64,000 nucleotides of DNA from the NCBI GenBank assembly GCA_013397695.1, contig VYZI01000255.1, positions 836,257 to 900,256 of the forward strand. Direction: 5' to 3'. The stretch comes from Centropus unirufus. Taxonomy: Eukaryota > Chordata > Aves > Cuculiformes > Centropidae. Shown piece by piece: positions 21,786 to 34,890 of the stretch (its first letter is position 1; every line of letters begins with the position of its first letter). The notes beneath the pieces are model-generated. The model saw only the letters and a program-made list of their open reading frames with translations, was not told the DNA's origin and ran no database searches. The position numbers and the translations under genes are program-made.

Positions 21786-24700
21786 TTGTAATGAATCATA
21801 ATTTACTATGTTCCAAATTGTTTTCCTCTCCACCTAGGAACAAAGGCAATCTAGTCACTGGAGTGAGAATATGAACATGGAATCATGATGAAGAAAGAAA
21901 GAAAACTCAAAGGTGCTAATAACCAGAAGATTATCATTTAGGGTGGGTAGGAACCTATCTAAAGGGAAGAACACTGTTATGTTGAAGAAGGAATTACTGA
22001 GTATTAGAGAGGTTAGTAATAAAAGCTTTTGAATATTATCATTAGAAGTGAGTTTGCCTAATTTTAATTAATAATCTGGGCACAGAAAATAACACTTGTT
22101 AATGAAATTTGACAACGACATAAACCTTCAAGACAAGAACAATACAGAGAGAGAAGTCAGAACCGTGGAGACAGCCCTCCATCCCCCAAATGCGAGCATT
22201 TTTTAACTGGACTCTGTAGGTTTTGGGCTAAGATTTAGCCCACTCTGCTGGTTAGGGTAGAAGAAAGACATATTTTAGGAAGCTGACAAAGTATGGTGAT
22301 CAAAATAAGGTCTACACCATAGACAACTGCTTGTGGCTAAGTCTCAGACCAAGACTAAAGCTATGTTTAAGGCTGGGTTTAGAGTTCAGAGAGACAAAGG
22401 TTAAACCAACTCACATAGTCTGTTTTTATAGGAAATGCCACTAAGCAATTACTTTTGTTGTATTTGCTGTTTCTAAGGTGAGGAAACAAACCTTAGGCTC
22501 TAGATCAGTGGGTTCATCCATCCGTGAATGCACTAGTGCTAACATAATTAAAATCTGCCACAGTAAATATAATGTGAAAGGCAACAATGCATCTGTTAAT
22601 TTTCCCCATACACAGTAGATCTATTTGCCTTAGCAAGTTAAATGAGTTCAGTCTTTTTTCAGTTCCGGTATTTATGAGATAAAGGAATTTCATTAGAATA
22701 TGGTATTTTCTCCTTGTTCCTCGTTTCAAATATTATATTGCTCAACTAGGGAAGACAAATATAACCCCATGTATGGCCAGTTTTGAGCATTCAGCATTAG
22801 GTTCTACCTATATATGAATATAAGGATCAAATTTAGCATTTATTAAGAGTTTAAAGGCTTATTTAACTCCCTTACCACTGTTGAATCAGACTAATTTTAA
22901 ATGAAAGTCTCCTTTTGCTGCACGTGCAGGTCCTCCTGACATCCACAAAATTTTATTACAGAGTGTTCAGGCAGCCCATATCTTGACACTGCATATACTG
23001 GGAGGAAAAAAATGTCCCACTTGTTTGAATACTTAAAATATTGAAAGTAGGAACAAGGCAGTCTCAGAAAGTTCATGTGACTGTGAAGTCTGTGACTGTC
23101 TGAAAAAGACTACACCAGAAGCAGGATGAATAGAAAAGGCTTTCAATAACATCCATTTCAAATGGACTATTGAGTGCACACTGGGGAAATGAAACTAATT
23201 AGGAGGTTTCATAGTATGCTCCTAACGTTTTTATAATCTTCTAAGCAACTGTCTCTACTTATTTCTTTTCTGCATTGCAAACAGGGAAAATCAGGTAAGA
23301 GGTTTGGAAAGAAAGAAAGGTTTTTGAAGAGCATATTACCAGTGTGCATAAGAGATAATTTCAGTGGTGACTGTAAGGTATCCTGCCCACTTGTATGCTT
23401 CTGTTATCTGAGGGTCAGGGGAAATGAAGGCCTGGACATACAAGTCAGCTTTGCTTTCCTTTGTCTTCCACCTACACTATCATCTTACAGCAGAAGCTAA
23501 TAACCTGTACATAATCAACAGTGGCTTTAGTGTTGTTCTAAATAGTGTAAAGCAGTTAAGGCTTCACAGGCAGAAGAAGGCACAGAAAAAATATTTTATT
23601 ATACCACCTAGAGAGGACTGGAGTCTTCTTACCAAACAAATCATGTTACTTGAACCATAAAATTGGATAGGAATAGAATTTGTCCCACTCCTTTAGTCAG
23701 TTACAGGTAAGTTATATTATCTAAACCTGTTAGCAGAGACATATATTCCCTTACTAGTGGATGTAGTCAAGGAAGTAAGAGCGTTACAGTGCTTTAGCAC
23801 TAGTCAGGATTACAGGATGAGAAGATGACTATTTCTTACCTGACTTCTCCTCACAGTTAACACTTCAACGATATCTCTATCTATACTGCCATCACATCAT
23901 GTAGACAATTAACCTGACAGCATATATTGCTATGAAAAACTAGCCCATATTGATCCTACATGTGTTGGTAGACTTAACACTGATTGTTATCTCCCAAAGT
24001 TATGTGTTCCTGTGGGTAGATTTTCACAGGGACTTCATAGGTATGTTTCCAAGAATGAGTAAACCTCCAGTTTTAATTACTTGTCCCAAAGCATTGGGGT
24101 GCAGGAGATTTTCAGATGAAAATAACACGTTACAATCTTCTGAACTCACTTTTGGGAATAAGTCTACCCCTCAAACTAAAATTAAAAATAATTGCTTTAG
24201 GTAGCCATCATGACTGCACATATGCTTAAAGATTTTAGATTTGGCAATTCAATAAAGGGTCATATAATCAAAAGCAGTAGCATGAATTGCAGGCATCATT
24301 AAGAATGTTGCCTATAGAGAAATTGGACTATTCATGCAACTGTAGTTCCCAGATAATTAGAGCTCTAAACATGGTGTATTATAAAAATTATAACAAACAC
24401 CACAATGATTTAATGAGCTTAATGACATACTTAAGGCAAGATGTGCTCTTTATGCTTTAACATTTTATTTGGCCTTCAGGACAAAAAGAGTTAGATAGAC
24501 TTAGTATAAAGGACTAGATGGTACCTTGGACTGTGTTCCTAAGTGCTGGAGTACAGGATAATAGCAGCATTCCCTATGTGTCTCCATGGCCTTCTTGAAC
24601 CTCTGTAAAGAAATTTTATCTTTAGGCCCAAAAAGTCACCAGCTTTAATATTTTTGTTATTAAGAAAGACAGTCGGTCCTTTTTTTTCTGTTCAAATTTT

Positions 24701-27700
24701 CAAGAATTTAAGCATTTTAATAATAAAAGTAGTAGCTGTTGGTTGGTATTGCTACTAACGTTAACCCTTACTGGCTGACAAGTGAGCCCGATATTTAATT
24801 TTTTATGTCAACAATAAAAAGGGAACATCTGATATTAACTGGTAGTTGAGAGTAACAGAGCAATGCTACATTTTACAGGATCTACAGGATTAGGCTGCCT
24901 ATATTTGTAAGGCCTGAACAACCTGGAGGATCCTAAAACAACCTAAACCAGCCTGAACAAGGCTTTCAAGTCAGTGGTCAAATTAACATTGCACCCATCT
25001 GCCATTTAAGTCGTAAGTGAGGTGGTTCAATTCATTTCTACTCATTCTGATGGCCTAAGACTGCTGTGAAGGTGTCACCTCAGCGTTCTGTCCTCACCAC
25101 CTGTGACATTCCCATTTCCTCCCTCTAGCCTCTTATTTCTCTTCATCTATAGCTCCTATTTGTTACCTCACCTTAAAAAATCACTTGGATAATGTCTTTG
25201 GTGTCAGCCCTGAGGGTAGGTGTAATATCTAAGAGTCCTAATTTTCATCAGAGAACTCTGTAACTCAAGTAAATAATTCAGTGCATGCCCTTCTTTGCCT
25301 TGGCTTCTGACTCCAGTGCAAAGGTCACTAGGCCACTAAGTTTGCTTTACAGGAAGAAGTGACAGGCACAAAGTGCTCCTTGCCACCTTTCTTAAAACCA
25401 TGGTCTAAGTGGCCCCTATATGACATAAAATGAGTAAATTAAACTAGCTTGTATGAGGCACCCCCCCATCCTCTCTGCCCTGGTTGTCGAAAGAGAGCAA
25501 ACTCCATGGGTTTGGTTCAGATGCCCACCTCAACCAAAATCAAAAGCTATTTGAGATGCTCTGTGTCATCTCACATCAGCTGATGATCCACAAAAGCCGG
25601 AGCTTTCACAGGTTTTCAGTAGCTGTGTTTTACTTAGTCTACTAAGCACCTTCATCTGTACCAGAAAGAGCTATGTTACTGGTAATTTCAGGGTAAAAAT
25701 CAGTGTTAGTTTTTCTCTCATGCACTTGTTATTTTCTCTGATGGCAGAGGAAATTTGCTTTATTCATGGAGAGACCAACATTTCCTTAAGAACTCCCTTT
25801 AGACAGAGTCTTCCACCGTGCCCCTGAGTGAATCCTGAATGAGTCCCCTCCAGTATGCGGTCTTCATCCTACAGGGTGAGTTGAGAACAAGACAGGGTTA
25901 GTGCTTATAGGACTAGGAAGTCTTTAGAAGTGTGAACAAGCTTCCTCGCCCCTGGAAAAAAATATAATCTATTTCTATATTATCTAAGGACCTGAATTGG
26001 GGCATTCATACTCAAATGACACCAGACAACTTGGAATCTAGATGAAAACCTGTCAAGGGAGCCGAAGTCTGCTCCCACAATCCCCTACTTTACTTGGGGA
26101 ATTCTGGTAGACAGAACGCCTATACTGTTGGTAACCCTGAACATCTCTCAAAGGAATCACCTTTTTAGTATCATTATTCCCTCCTACATTTTTGCTTCTT
26201 TGTGGTTTGAGCAGCTCTTCAGAAAAGATTTCAGATTCATGCTCAGGTTGCTCATGGGGGTGTCCTTTAGGTTAACTCCACAGCTCTCTCAGGGCCAAAT
26301 TCACATTTTACTCCAGTATTGTACTATGTTTGCCCCTGGAGTAGAAAAAATCTAGAAAGCTTAGTCAAAGAGGTAGAACATTAGTAAGAAACAGATGAAT
26401 GGCAAAAACACTTTGGCAAACACTCTGCTCTTATCCACAGAACAGCGCTGAATAAGAAGGTGATAGACAGCAACACTCGCATTAAGTGCTTTCAGGATCA
26501 GGAATGTTAGAGAAGTGGTAAACAGCACAAGCGTGGATAATTTAGCACGCATAGCATGAGGCAGAACCTCTGGGGAATAATAAAGTTAAACCTGAATTTG
26601 TTCTCTGCTTCTAATACATGCTGTGAACTCGGCCTCCATTCCTGGGAGGAAATTGAACATTACAAGTAGGCACATAGGATTATGACTATTTTTGCATGCA
26701 GTCTTAAGACTCTCTATGTCATAGCTCTCTTAGATTCCCTTATCCTGTATATTCAATGCTGATCGGAAACTCTTTGTAGGAGCGAAGAAAACTGTATGAC
26801 ATGTAGCCATGAAATGAACAAGGTCCAAAGATCATCTCTGGCACCTTGAACAAGAGACTGTATCAAGATACAAACCTTAGCTATCTCAGGGGCTGTTCGG
26901 AAGTTGCTCACATTTTCTATTAAGCCTTGCTGAGTTTTCTCTTTGTTTTCATATTACAACCTCACGAGGGAATATAACACATCTGATTCTGCTGCCTTGA
27001 CAGCCACGGAAACATTGTCGTCACAGCTCGGAATCCTGGAGTAGTGCCAGCTAAATATAGCTTTAATGAGATCACTTTCTCTGGTGATTGAGGAGGCTTA
27101 GCTGCCATATGGTCTCTTTAGGCTTCTTTTCTGCCACTGCCAAGGAAGTGAATTGCCCTGCTGCAAGCTGTAGGAGGGGAGATCAAGAACTGGTGTTGAG
27201 GAAGAGGAGATGAAAGTACAAGATGTCAGGCAGATTTATAGGTTAGCAGAGGACTCGTTCATCATGGAGCCTAAGTCCTAGTGAAAGATGACAGCGAATG
27301 AAGGGGCCAAGGCACAGAATTAACTGCCCTCTAGCACATTTCCCTCCTAATGTGGAATTCACCAGCAGGCTATTTCCTTGTGCTTCTTCAGTGCTTTCCA
27401 GATTCCTAAGGACTAAATGTTTATTATAAATGTTTGATATAATACAGATAAACTTGGCATTGGCAATTCCCGCAGGAACACTGAGGAAAATAGTTCTAGC
27501 AAGGAACAGGGACTTGTCAGCATATCCTTGAACTGAAAACTCAGACCAAGTGCAGTGAAAAACAAAGTGACTGGTATTCAAATGTAATCAGAGAGTGACA
27601 GATGCAAATGTCAGTAATTTAATTAGTGCTATTCTTCCTTAAGAAGTAGCAAACATAAAAAAATACAACCAACCCAAACCAGAAGTCTACAGTCTAGGAC

Positions 27701-28326
27701 TAAGCTCTATGGCAGAAACTCTTGTGCAAACCTAGCACAGCTGTCCTCTCACCACCATGGCTGTTTCTTCATGCGAGAAGTAATATTACTCTACTGATCC
27801 TGAGCATAGAAAGTACTGAGGTTGTTGGAGAAACTCCTAGTCAAGAACTTCATGAGTTTATGCTGTTAGCACAGATATACCCAAAGACACTACTGGCAGA
27901 GGCTGAGCAGTTACAGACCATAGTTTTAGTTCGTTGTTGTCCAGAATTAACATCCATACATCAGAGCTTTTCCTGACTGATCCTCCGGAGGAGAGCACAG
28001 AGAGATGTTTTCTCTTGTTGAGACAGACACACCATCGTACTTAGTGATGTTAACCTTGCCAATGAAAGCAATCCATCAGCCTGTTTCCAACTACATAAGC
28101 AGTTTTTCTGGCACAAACCCGTGAAATAGAGGAAAGGATTCGTTCAGACTGCCTGTTATGGCAATATATAGTGCAACTCAATTCTCTATCATTTTAACTT
28201 GAGGATCTTAAGCCAAACGCATACAAGCTTATGCCAGGATAACAAGTGTTGGTTAAGCATCCTCCCCAGGCAATTTGGTTACGCCACCAAATGCTCTGTG
28301 TAGCCCTGTGAAATGAAGGGTGGGGA
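21786..28326. other. Unique noncoding DNA, no gene seen
   Basis: It contains the compact hairpin at 22224-22242. The 24912-24960 interval has the decamer GCCTGAACAA twice, 39 bp apart. Around 26970-27180 is a GC-richer patch with a MEF2-type decamer (CTAAATATAG, 27051-27060). Open frames up to 112 codons (27243-27581, minus) show no recognisable protein character. Confidence 0.6.
22224..22242. repeat. Tight hairpin, 8-bp stem, 3-nt loop
   Basis: TGGGCTAA (22224-22231) pairs exactly with TTAGCCCA (22235-22242) around GAT. Outside bases do not pair. Read as DNA it is a near-continuous 19-bp palindrome that could also bind a dimeric factor. Confidence 0.55.
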
Positions 28327-28620
28327 TTTTTTTTTTCACTGTGTTGAGCTCTTTGAGAAAAACTGCGAGCTGCATGGGTAGAAAAAAACCTCCTGCTGCT
28401 GCTCCACATTGCATCTCCACGAGAGGGCTCTGCTGGCGTACCTACACGCACCCACCCAGGCAGAGGCACCTTCAAAGGTTCTTAAGTCCTCTGAGCAGCC
28501 TGAGTTTTCTAGGACAGTTCCGGGTAATCCCTCAGACTAACTGAAAAAAAAAAATTAAACGCACAAAACTAAAAATCAATTAAAAAAGATAAATACACTA
28601 AAATCAAATATAAAAAAATT
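28327..28620. other. T-run, GC-rich insert and A-rich tail
   Basis: A run of 10 T (28327-28336) is followed by about 200 bp of distinctly GC-richer sequence with CTG/GCT triplets, then by an 80-bp A-rich tract (28541-28620) that opens with 11 A. GC-rich body plus A-rich end is what a retroposed transcript with a poly(A) tail would leave. I do not recognise any parent gene, see no target-site duplication, and neither strand has a meaningful open frame. Chance juxtaposition is quite possible. Confidence 0.3.
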
Positions 28621-29222
28621 TCCAGCTAGTAATGACTCCTATAAAGGTCTTGACCCAATATGGAGATTATCATGGACCTCTTTCCAAAATATGGGTCAAA
28701 GTTCACAGCAAGAAGTTGAACCCTGCTATAGGGCAAAAGACATAAAAAACCATACATGTCAGAAACTTTCTTCTCCAGTGCCTTTTGGTTTTCCCACACC
28801 TTAAAGCATCATTAGGTTTAATCGTCTACTCCATGTCTACTATGTTTCCCTCAGCAGTGTAGATCCTGGTGAACAGAGTTCATCTCTCTCCTATTTGGTC
28901 AGTGCAGTGCTTACCAACTTTATTGAAGAACTGAGAGAATGAGATCGCTTTGTTTCTCATTTACCACTGTACAACTGACCTCATAAGAGAACAAGTTCAG
29001 TCTATGCAATTGAAAAAGGTGAAAGAAAAACAGAGGTGAGGGCTTTCCCCAGTGTACACAGCGTAAAACCCTCCTGCACTGAATGATGAGATTTCTGAAA
29101 CAGAAGTTGACTCTGATGTGCACACCACAAGGAAAGCAGAACTAGGTCACTCTCATGTCTAGAAATAAATTACATGTTTCACCACAGCAAGCAGTTGGTT
29201 TCATATATTGGAAAGTTGTGGG

Positions 29223-29246
29223 ATATTATTAGTTTTCTAATAATAT
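29223..29246. repeat. AT-rich hairpin, 10-bp stem, TTTT loop
   Basis: ATATTATTAG (29223-29232) pairs perfectly with CTAATAATAT (29237-29246). AT-only stems of this size arise more often by chance in AT-rich DNA than GC-containing ones. Confidence 0.5.
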
Positions 29247-30296
29247 AACTAATTTTTAGTTTTCTGTCTAATACTTACAGAGGTTTTGCATACCTAAGGC
29301 TGATTACATGTGGGGTTTTTTCCATTTTTGTATATTTATGGAACATTGCCATACTATGCACGCTGTGTTTTCATTACAGTTGCCTTAATCCTTGATAAGT
29401 GACCCGGAGATCTTAATTTCCAGAACATGCTGAAACATCTTCTGTTTGGTTTCTGATGGGGGTTGTTGGTGATGAAAAATAGCATTTTAGACAGAGATGT
29501 TAAAATCTGAAGTTTCATTTTTTGAATTTTATATTGTGTCATTTTGGATTGGATTGACTTTGAACATGCATTGTGTCACAAATGCTGAGAGGCATAGTTT
29601 AATGAACTGGAAAATGAAATTATTAAGTGTCAGCATGACTGTTTAGAGACTGGAGCACTTGGTCATTCTGGAATTTGTGACATTTTTAAAGGGTGCATGG
29701 GATTTCAATTGCATGGGTCCTGCTAAAGTCCTATCAAATCAGACAATTTTTCCTCTCCACTCTCAGCAACTGATAGGAGTGTAGGTATTAGAATTAAAAG
29801 ACCACACATGAGTTTGAAAAGGTAGGGCCAAAAGCTTTTTTTGAAAACCTAGAATGGTTTAAAATCTTGGTAATCCATCTGAAATTGGGAAGCAGTGCTT
29901 ACAGAGAAGCCCTATTCACCTTGCAGGCACCACTCCAACAAGAAAGTGCATTTACTGCTCACTTCTGGTGGAAGTGGCATATCCAGAATTGTATAAATGT
30001 TGCCTTAGTCATTATATTATTATTTTAAAAATAAAAGAGACAAGCAGAAAAAAGAAGAAATGTGTCAGCAGCTATGGCAGTCTGGCATAATACCCTCTCT
30101 TCTGAGTAAGCAATCTGTAATGTTTTCAGGGGCAGACCCAGTGCTGATACAAATGGAAGCTCTTTGCAGCTACGAAGGTGTTCTATGGCAACCACCAAGG
30201 TGTGGCTTATATGCTCCATATTTCCTTCCTTGAAGTACTAGGCAGCAATTGGGACTGTTGTCCCAAAACCACAACATATACCTATTCCATTTTTGT

Positions 30297-30314
30297 TTCA
30301 GACTGCAGTCTGAA
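30297..30314. repeat. Perfect 18-bp palindrome
   Basis: The sequence TTCAGACTGCAGTCTGAA equals its own reverse complement with no spacer, centred on a CTGCAG. The next outer pair is T/G. By rough arithmetic about 0.25-0.4 perfect 18-bp palindromes are expected in 64 kb, and this window has two. Confidence 0.85.
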
Positions 30315-30994
30315 GTTCATTAGTTGAGGAATTCAAAGGTTAAATATCTTTCTAGACCCAGGTAGTGAGATATTGGAAAGTCCCACTTATTCACTGGAGT
30401 AGCATGCTTAGCTTTGAAAATATGATCCCTGTAACACAGCATGTGGTGTTTTGCCTATCCCTTGAAATTCTGCTGTGAAATTTGGAGTTGAGAATTGTGC
30501 TCCATTGTCCTAATAACTTGCTTTTCACAATCTTCTGCACCTAATTAGATCCAGTCAAATGAAATCATGAGTGCCTAGGGATAAAGAGAAACTCTTAAAG
30601 GGCAATTGGCTCAAACAGTGCAAGCCTCTAAGGAGAGTCTGAAGTAGATGAAGTGATTAATTGGTTATTTGAACTTTGTGTGCTGAATTGTTCTGACAGG
30701 ACAGGTATTTTCATGCCAACTGGCTGACTCCATTGCAAAAGCAGTTCGGTTGTGTAAGAAAAATTCAGCAATCAAATGAAGAAATGGTCATTTTATGTGA
30801 ACGTGGGAGGTGCATCATCAAAAGTAGCATGTGGCAGCTGTGTGCAATATTTAATAAACCGCTGTAATACTTACTGCGTGGAGTCTAAAAGCATTTTTCT
30901 AAGGTCTAGATTATTCTGAATATATGCCCCAAAAGGGGTAGTTCTAGGAATACTATGACAAGTAATAAATACTTTGATGGAAGAAGTGACACAA

Positions 30995-31590
30995 ATACTC
31001 TTCACTGCGTAAAAAAACTGGCTGGATGGCCGAGCCCAGAGAGATGTGGTAATTGGAGTTAAATATAGCTGGTGGCCAGTCACAAGTGGTGTTCCCCAGG
31101 GCTTATTTTGGGGACCAGTTCTGTTTAATATCTTTCTTTATCAATGATCTGGGTGAGGGGATTGAGTGCACTCTCAGTAAGTTTGCAGATGACACCAAGT
31201 TGGGCAGGAAGGCTTTTCTGCTTGAGGGAAGAAAGGCTTCATAGAGGGATCTGGACAGGGTGGATTAATGGGCCAAGACAATTGTATAGGGTTCAACAAG
31301 TCCAAGTGTCAGGTCCAGCACTAGGGATGAGTGGCTGGAAAGCTACCTGGTGGAAAAAGACCTGGGGGTGTTGCTCAACAGTCAGCTGAATATGAGCCAG
31401 CAGTGTGCTCAGGTGACCAAGAAGTCCTACAGCATCCTGGCTTGTATCAGAAACAGTTTGGCCAGCAGGAGTAAGGAAGTGATTGTGCCCCTGTTCTGGA
31501 GCTGGTGAGGCCTCAAATACTGTGCTCAGATTTGAAGCCTTCACTACAAGAAATACATTGAGCTGCTGGAATGTAATCTAGAACTGCTGG
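30995..31590 (+). mobile_element. CR1 LINE fragment with reverse-transcriptase region, plus strand
   Basis: Translation in the plus frames gives CR1 ORF2 motifs: a 'SQVVFP/GVPQG'-like block near 31075-31105, FINDLGEGIECTLSKFADD, and the catalytic FADD at 31182-31193 followed by TKLG. Downstream it moves through the palm/thumb and C-terminal segment (EWLESYL…EKDLGVLL…SQQCAQV). It ends abruptly near 31580 just after 'caagaaatacattgagctgctgga', without a CR1 3' tail, so it is truncated at both ends. About 40 bp present in other copies (the 'cttgggtcacaacaacccc…' stretch) is deleted near 31322. Frame shifts and stops make it inactive. It shares orientation and about 300 bp of homologous segment with the copy at 3886-4717. 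Confidence 0.95.
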
Positions 31591-32778
31591 AAAATGTAAA
31601 TTCTTCTGCATTGTCATGAAAAAGTCGTAGAGAATATGCACTAAACCAGCAGAGCAATGGCACCGGGACATATACATTATTTCACAACTTGATCCCTTCC
31701 AAGCTGTAATGGTATGTTATTTCTGCAATATTACTTCAACCTTTTATGCATCCTATATTGATTGTGTTAGAATATAGCTTGTTCTGAGCTTAGCAATCAC
31801 CTCTGGGACCGCTTTGGGCTCCAGTATTGGAACAACTTTGCATAACGTTTTCTTGTAACTGACCTCTTCTCATCATTCCCTTGCTGTTACATCTTTGGCA
31901 GAGTCAGACCTATGTCCTGGCATTGGTTTCTTAATCTTTCATTTCTTTTCATTTTGCTTTCCCTTTACTTTTTCCTACTGCTGTACCCTGTGCAGACACA
32001 TGTCTTCTTGCCTTAACGTTGTTTTTTTTCCTGTTTTTGTCTCAGTTATTTATATATTTTGTTCAACAAAATACATACACAAGTATGCACAATGCTTGAA
32101 CTAATAAGACTGCTGAAGGAAAAGAAACAGAAACATAATAGCATATTATATTTTGAGCTTGCTCCTCTTTATTCTTCCCATTGTTTGTATTTTTGGCTTA
32201 ATCTGTCATGAATAAGCAAATCACATAAATAGTTTGGACAAGGGGCTACATCCTTTATCAGTACAGCACCTAGCATACTTTTGGATGCTATCTAACACTG
32301 CACTTTACAGTCAAAAATACTCGCCTTAAGAACTCATTTATATAGGTACTTAGCATTCAGACTTGATTATCTTTCCTATGTTTGGCAATTGGCTCTCAAG
32401 TAAGAACAGTGATAACAACATGGAAGTCGTCAACTTTTATCAGTCAGAGAACTGTTCTTCATTTTTAACTTGTTTACATGAAGAAAAAATCATCACCTTT
32501 ACTGTTTATAACCTCTGTTTGGTAGTAGAACCCTTCTGCACTCAAGATTACACATTTAATTTATAAGGGAAAAAGAGCAGAAAAAAAGCTTTTGGGGTGC
32601 AAATACTGCTCAAATTCCATACTATATTTCTCTGTAAACATGATTCAGTGCTTCGAATTCTGCTGTTTTCACATAAGATTTTGCTACTGTGCAAGACCAG
32701 TGATAAAGTACATGAGCGCATCAGTGACCAAATCCACTCACCAAGCAAACCCACTATACTCAGGGGTCTTGCACTTAC

Positions 32779-32898
32779 TTTACCCCATCCCGTGTTGAGA
32801 ATGGGAGACACCAGCCTTGCCCACAACTTGGTGGTTGGCAAACTTGCCTGGGATGGCTGTTCAGCAGGTCTGATTGTCTTCAGGTGCCTGTACCAGGC
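32779..32898 (-). other. Exon-like segment, 40 codons open, minus strand
   Basis: On the minus strand an acceptor-like CTTGTCTTGCAG (32910 down to 32899) precedes 120 bp that end at a consensus GTAAGTGC donor (32778 down to 32771). The segment is GC-richer than its surroundings, is exactly 40 codons, and is open from acceptor to donor in the frame beginning GCC-TGG-TAC (phase 0 at both ends if coding). The peptide (contains EQPSQASLPTTKLWARL) matches no family I know. The pyrimidine tract is short and the complementary strand is also open here, both of which weaken the case. It is the best exon candidate in the window but still speculative. Confidence 0.2.
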
Positions 32899-33492
32899 CT
32901 GCAAGACAAGTCTCCTCCCATGCTTGTGGCACTGCTGTGACTACTGGAATATTTGAAAGGCTTGGAGAATATTCCAGCAGCCACAAAGGAGGCACTTGGC
33001 TATGCTGAGAGGCACAACAGACAGGTCATATCACAACTGCAGTCTCTAATAGATACTGAAGAGAGGCAGAACTTCAAACATGTTTTCCTTTGCATTTTCA
33101 TATGATATCCACCTACCTGGCATCAGATAAGTCTTAATTTCTACACCACTAGTCCATTTATTGCATATAAAATTCAGTCAGAACTAATAAACACTGCTCA
33201 AAGAAACAGATACCTAACTGGTAGCACGGCAAAATCCAAATCCTACTTTGAAGCTGATATATAGCTTTGTAACAGGAACAATTAGACACTGCATTAGACA
33301 ATGCAAAGCATGAGGTCTTTTCAAATTGATTCTTTGCCAGCTACTAATGTTTTATTATGATTATCATTTAATGAAAAGCATTGAGGTGCTGGAAGAAAGC
33401 AAGAAGCCTGATTTTTTACTTCATATCATGCTCTTAGAGAGTATGTTTAAGGAATTCTGAATACAAAATTAACTTTAATGCAGAGCATTTAC

Positions 33493-33510
33493 AGCATTAT
33501 GCATAATGCT
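33493..33510. repeat. Perfect 18-bp palindrome
   Basis: AGCATTATGCATAATGCT is self-complementary with no spacer and is centred on ATGCAT. Flanking bases (C/A) do not extend it. The TTATGCATAA core loosely resembles palindromic bZIP or POU half-site arrangements. Confidence 0.85.
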
Positions 33511-34548
33511 ACTTTATTAAAGGTGAATCAGCCTGAAAAATACAGTTTTGCACTCTTGCTGCTGGCAATGTTTTTGCATTTTATTCATCTGTTGTGATGA
33601 GCATAGGCCTTCAGGTTACCATTTTGTTTCAGTCTAGTTTTACTTTTCACTTTGCGGACAGGATCAAGTTTTAGCACGCACTGAAGGGAATGTTGTTAAA
33701 CTCCCTTTTGGTATTATTTTTTTGTACAATAGAGACATGTGAATGAGCTTCCAGTTTTGTAAGTTTCTTCAGTGCTAGACAACACAAAAAAGCTAGGAAA
33801 AGTAATCATCCTCTCCTCAGATATGAAGTCTTTCAATGCAAAGATACATCATGAAACTTTTTAATTAATGTACCGAGAGCACTTCAGAACAACACAGGCC
33901 TACCATGATACCAGATGTAACCACCTGCCTTGTAGCACTCCACTCCTTGTGTAGCTGTGTGAATGAATCAATCTGATTGGAACTAAGGCAGAAAAAACAA
34001 TCCAAACAATCAAACAAATTACCACCCTTCTACATTGCATGTCCTTCCCCAAGAAAACAGCCTCTGAAAAACTCTGGTTGGTTTTAATCAAGGTTTGTTC
34101 CCTAAACACATAGCAACACAGGATAGGTTTCAATTCAGATTCCTAAATGTGCTTGTCTCCAGAATTGGGGTTTAAAGGTGAGTCCCTGACAGGACTGAAC
34201 CTCCATTGCAATCAAGGAAGACCTAGGCAGGAAATCAATTAGCTAAAGGAACTGGTGTCAGAAGGCTAAAAAAGACCACCAAAATGCTTAAAGAAGAAAG
34301 AGAAAAATTCTATCAATTGTTGATAAACCAGAATGTTATTTAGACAGTAGCACTCCTTTACCCCATCAAATCCATCAAATCCTTCAAATACTCAAGGTAG
34401 TAGCTTAGCTTCAGCCACAAACCCAACAGCTTTAGTTTTACACTAAACATTGAGATAGTGACCTCTATAGACACGCTACAATGCATTATCCTCACAGAGG
34501 CTGAAAACCTCCTTGTGTACTAGAATAAGTTTTTTTAAAATTATTATT

Positions 34549-34573
34549 ATATTGCTATTAGTAACAGCAATAT
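34549..34573. repeat. Hairpin, 8-bp stem
   Basis: ATATTGCT (34549-34556) pairs with AGCAATAT (34566-34573), 9-nt loop. It follows a TTA-triplet run (34541-34550). Probably incidental. Confidence 0.4.
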
Positions 34574-34890
34574 CAATATCAATAACCCTTTACTTTTAGA
34601 ACAGAAGAGGCTTTTACTTCCTCTTTAGTCATACAAAGCCCTCTCAGGAAAAAGGTCCTGCCCGAGATGCATATTCTTTGCTTGATCCATAGTTTCTATC
34701 TCAATGCATACTAGATCATTCTGGAACATTTTCTGTAATTAATTTGAGTTCCTTTCTACACAAGTTAGAGCCCTTGACTCAAAGTGCTTCTTTACTCAGC
34801 CTGCAATGAGGGCATCCCGAGAGGCTCAGCTAACACAGGAAATGTGCTCTCTGGTAATGGCAGTGAGATCCCATGGATGGGGCAGTGGAA

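Larger units (their letters stand above)
28621..30994. other. Unique noncoding DNA, no gene seen
   Basis: Apart from the AT-rich hairpin at 29223-29246 and the 18-bp palindrome at 30297-30314, I see only ordinary AT-rich sequence up to the CR1 insertion at about 30995. Confidence 0.6.

Noticed and set aside
27051..27060. MEF2-type decamers here, at 1154-1163 and at 63278-63287
   Set aside because: Short AT-rich motif expected several times in this composition, with no muscle-type motif cluster around it.
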